A stretch of 23,838 nucleotides of DNA from Sporomusaceae bacterium UBA7701. Its GTDB lineage: Bacteria > Bacillota > Negativicutes > Sporomusales > UBA7701. A program made the translations under genes and the position numbers. The first letter of the stretch is position 1. Each line of letters starts with the position of its first letter. This document shows positions 21,944-23,838 of this stretch, piece by piece. The notes below the pieces were generated by a model. That model was not told where the DNA came from and did no database searches. It saw only the letters and a list, made by a program, of their open reading frames with translations. The stretch is taken from contig DLGF01000008.1 of the NCBI GenBank assembly GCA_002482545.1, forward strand, positions 35,109-58,946, read 5' to 3'.

Positions 21944-21969
21944 GCAGCCTGGCAAAAATGCCAGGCTGC
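21944..21969 (-). other. Perfect hairpin between the glycosyltransferase and GltB-like genes
   Basis: Eleven-base arms GCAGCCTGGCA (21944-21954) and TGCCAGGCTGC (21959-21969) with an AAAA loop. It starts about 60 bases after the glycosyltransferase stop and lies 65 bases before the next start. No U-run follows on the minus strand, so it may be a processing or stability element rather than an intrinsic terminator. Confidence 0.45.
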
Positions 21970-22028
21970 TGCCGCGGGAGGCCGGAATCCCGGGAGATTT
22001 TCGGAAAACGACGCCGTACTTTGTTCCT

Positions 22029-23138
22029 TCAACTGTTAATGCCGGCGAGAGTTTGCAAATAGTTGCGGTTATGATGAATCCGCGGATCGTTTGGAATAAA
22101 GCTGGACGCCATTTCATTATGCTGATAGGCAAGGCCGTATTGTCCCACGCGGGAGTAACATACACAAAGTTGAAGATGCGGGAGCCAGGTTTGACAAGGA
22201 ACGTTGGTCAGACCCCAGGCTTGCGCGGGCGCTTCTAATTGCGTCGCCGTCTTATACCAGAAAATGGCCTGGTCCATTTGGTTGCGATTCAGATGATGAA
22301 ATCCCAGCCGGCAGCAGAAATCGGCGCGGGGAACACCATATTTGAAGGATAAATAGATATATTTCAGTTGGTTGTCGACGTCGTGCAACTCGTAAAAGCA
22401 GTCGGCCAGCTTGGCGCAAGCGTCGATGTTATCCACCACCCAGCCCTGATTTGTCGCCAGGAACTTTTGATAATATTCGATGGCCCGGTTATATAGCCGG
22501 TGATCCTTTAACTCATTGGCGAAATAATATAAATCGCGGGCTGAAAACTGTTCCCCTTTCAGCAGACGCTGCTCGTAGATATAAAGATTTCGCCCCGCAT
22601 CATGGCTTAATGGCAGGTGGGTGACGGCGATATCCGTATGCTGGGCGTTGCCGTAGACTTCCAGGTACTCATGGACGGGCCCGACCCAGCGGAAGTTTTT
22701 TTCCCGCTGAACCAGGCGGTTCCGCCGGATTTGACAAGTAACCTGCCCTTGTTCGTCAAGAGACAGATTATATACCATGCTTACGACATCAACCTCGGGG
22801 CTGAGGGTTGACTTCAGGTGCAGCAGCTTTTCCCGATCCTCCGGCAAAATAACATCATCGGCATCCAGCCAAAGAATATATTCCTGGGTCGCCTGACTGA
22901 AGGCATAGTTGCGGGCCGCCGCAAAATCATTGATCCATTCGAAATCATACAGGGCCTCAGTAAACTGCCTGACAATTTCCTTGGTTTTATCGGTCGATCC
23001 GGTATCGACAATTACGATTTCATCGGCGATGCCTTGAACGGAGTTCAGACAGCGTCCAATCGTCGCTTCCTCATTTTTTACGATCATGCACAGGCTGATG
23101 GTGATCGCCGCAGGGGAGCACTGGGTCAAATCAGTCAT
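22029..23138 (-). CDS. Family 2 glycosyltransferase with C-terminal TPR-like repeats, 369 aa
   Basis: Transfers sugars from nucleotide-sugar donors. The GT-A catalytic domain covers about residues 12-200: LCMIVKNEEATIGRCLNSV, EIVIVDTGSTDKT (nucleotide binding) and LWLDADDVI, whose DAD is the metal-binding DxD. HDAGRNLYIYEQRL leads into a helical C-terminal half with TPR-like repeats (YYFANELKDHRLYNRAIEYYQKFL and further), known from SunS-like glycosyltransferases that modify peptides or proteins. It is cytoplasmic; no membrane segment. GGAGG lies nine bases before the ATG at 23138. It follows the collagen-like BclB gene on the same strand, separated by a terminator, so that protein is a plausible substrate. 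Confidence 0.9.
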   Translation of the reverse strand: MTDLTQCSPAAITISLCMIVKNEEATIGRCLNSVQGIADEIVIVDTGSTDKTKEIVRQFTEALYDFEWINDFAAARNYAFSQATQEYILWLDADDVILPEDREKLLHLKSTLSPEVDVVSMVYNLSLDEQGQVTCQIRRNRLVQREKNFRWVGPVHEYLEVYGNAQHTDIAVTHLPLSHDAGRNLYIYEQRLLKGEQFSARDLYYFANELKDHRLYNRAIEYYQKFLATNQGWVVDNIDACAKLADCFYELHDVDNQLKYIYLSFKYGVPRADFCCRLGFHHLNRNQMDQAIFWYKTATQLEAPAQAWGLTNVPCQTWLPHLQLCVCYSRVGQYGLAYQHNEMASSFIPNDPRIHHNRNYLQTLAGINS

Positions 23139-23205
23139 CTTTCAGGGCCTCCATCTTTTTGTTATTCGTGATAGCATATTCGCCTGAGCCCGGTCTTGTT
23201 CGCAG

Positions 23206-23247
23206 CGAAAATGAGACCGTTGCCAGATAGCAACGGTCTCATTTTCG
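23206..23247 (-). terminator. Terminator after the BclB-like gene
   Basis: Perfect 18-base arms (23206-23223 and 23230-23247) around CAGATA; the arm contains AAAATGAGACC, giving a TTTT near the end on the minus strand. It lies 39 bases after the stop of the BclB-like gene. Confidence 0.85.
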
Positions 23248-23286
23248 GATTCCGGGATGACTAAGAAAGGGTATCCTGTCGGTGCA

Positions 23287-23838
23287 TCAGCTGATTCCGA
23301 TACCGGCGCTCGCATATCCTGTCACGGTATTGATCAGCGTGACGCCTTCCGCGGTGATGGAAAATACCATCAGAAGACGGGTTTCCGTAGTGACCGGTAT
23401 CGCCAAGCCGGTAAGCACGCCGCTGCTAATGGTGCCAAGGGCCAATACTCCGGTGAGAGGCGGGGCCAAAGTCACAAGGGTGCCAGCAATCGGCGTGAAG
23501 GTGTTGTCCGGGGTTGGCGAGCTATAGAGCTGGGCGGTAATCGTTACCGTTGTTCCAACGAGGGTCAACGCCACCGTGGTGCTGAAGAAGGCTGCGATTG
23601 ACGTAATCGTGCCGTCGCGGGGAGCGGAAAAGGCCAAATTGATTCCGATTCCCGGCCCACCCGTGAGATCAATGGTTGCGCCCAGAGCAGTGAGCCCGGT
23701 CGCGGAAGAGCCAAAGCCGACAAAGCCAGGGGTGCCGGCCAATCCACCGGCAAGCGACGTCAAAGCGACGGGAAGACCTGAGGCGAGGGGGATAATGGCT
23801 CCTGCTCCTGCGGCCCCCGTAGGCCCTGTATCGCCGGT
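23287..23838 (-). CDS. BclB-like collagen-type exosporium glycoprotein, C-terminal part (cut by window edge)
   Basis: The frame is open to the right edge; the visible 183 codons are the end of the protein. It begins with Gly-X-Thr/Ala collagen-type triplets (TGDTGPTGAAGAGAIIPLAS) and continues as the BclB C-terminal domain: GFVGFGSSATG, TIDLTGG, FSAPRDGTITSIAAFFSTT, VTITAQLYSS, NTFTPIAGTLVTLAPPLTG, TRLLMVFSITAEG and INTVTGYASAGI. This domain is found in surface glycoproteins of spores, where it trimerises and sits at the tip of hair-like filaments. The N-terminus and most collagen repeats lie outside the window, so the start is unknown. It is followed by a terminator and a family 2 glycosyltransferase on the same strand; collagen-type repeats of such proteins are often O-glycosylated on Thr. 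Confidence 0.9.
   Translation of the reverse strand, partial: TGDTGPTGAAGAGAIIPLASGLPVALTSLAGGLAGTPGFVGFGSSATGLTALGATIDLTGGPGIGINLAFSAPRDGTITSIAAFFSTTVALTLVGTTVTITAQLYSSPTPDNTFTPIAGTLVTLAPPLTGVLALGTISSGVLTGLAIPVTTETRLLMVFSITAEGVTLINTVTGYASAGIGIS

Overview
The window reads as chromosomal DNA of a spore-forming Firmicute, most likely a Negativicutes-type organism. This is inferred from a BclB-type exosporium protein, a YtpB-type sesquarterpene cyclase, an SOS box of the Bacillus type, strong AGGAGG ribosome sites and a fairly high GC content. The genus cannot be fixed from the sequence alone. I see no transposase, integrase, phage gene or CRISPR array.

Left part (1-4200): several small uncharacterised genes on the minus strand, one of them a four-cysteine mini-protein; a divergent pair of unknown genes (98 and 236 aa) around a structured intergenic region; and an MFS transporter with a Fur-like box and palindromes upstream. 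Next (4208-7420) come two tandem HD-GYP proteins, predicted c-di-GMP phosphodiesterases, and a secreted NlpC/P60 peptidoglycan hydrolase, with clear terminators. An intergenic stretch (7421-7958) carries three perfect DnaA boxes.

Centre (7959-14866): a polyphosphate locus. ppk1 and a degenerate Ppx/GppA-HD protein form a minus-strand operon. A canonical Ppx/GppA-HD exopolyphosphatase is divergent from them and is followed by the terpene cyclase gene. The shared region holds an 11-bp-spaced direct repeat like a PhoP (phosphate starvation) box placed just upstream of a -10 element. Then come a PepT-like M20 peptidase, a UPF0180-like small protein, and dinB (DNA polymerase IV) with a LexA box between its -35 and -10 elements.

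Right part (17821-23838): small hypothetical genes, including a possible 23-aa membrane peptide; an HD phosphohydrolase; a near-consensus sigma-54 promoter that leads straight into a terminator without a gene and so predicts a roughly 70-nt small RNA; two tRNA-Ser genes; a stand-alone GltB-like FMN-domain protein; a family 2 glycosyltransferase; and the C-terminal part of a collagen-like BclB exosporium protein cut by the window edge. The last two genes plausibly work together in decorating the spore surface.

The most novel-looking item is the sigma-54-driven small RNA candidate at 19760-19857. The Pho-like control of the polyphosphate locus, the degenerate Ppx paralogue and the DnaA-box cluster come next.
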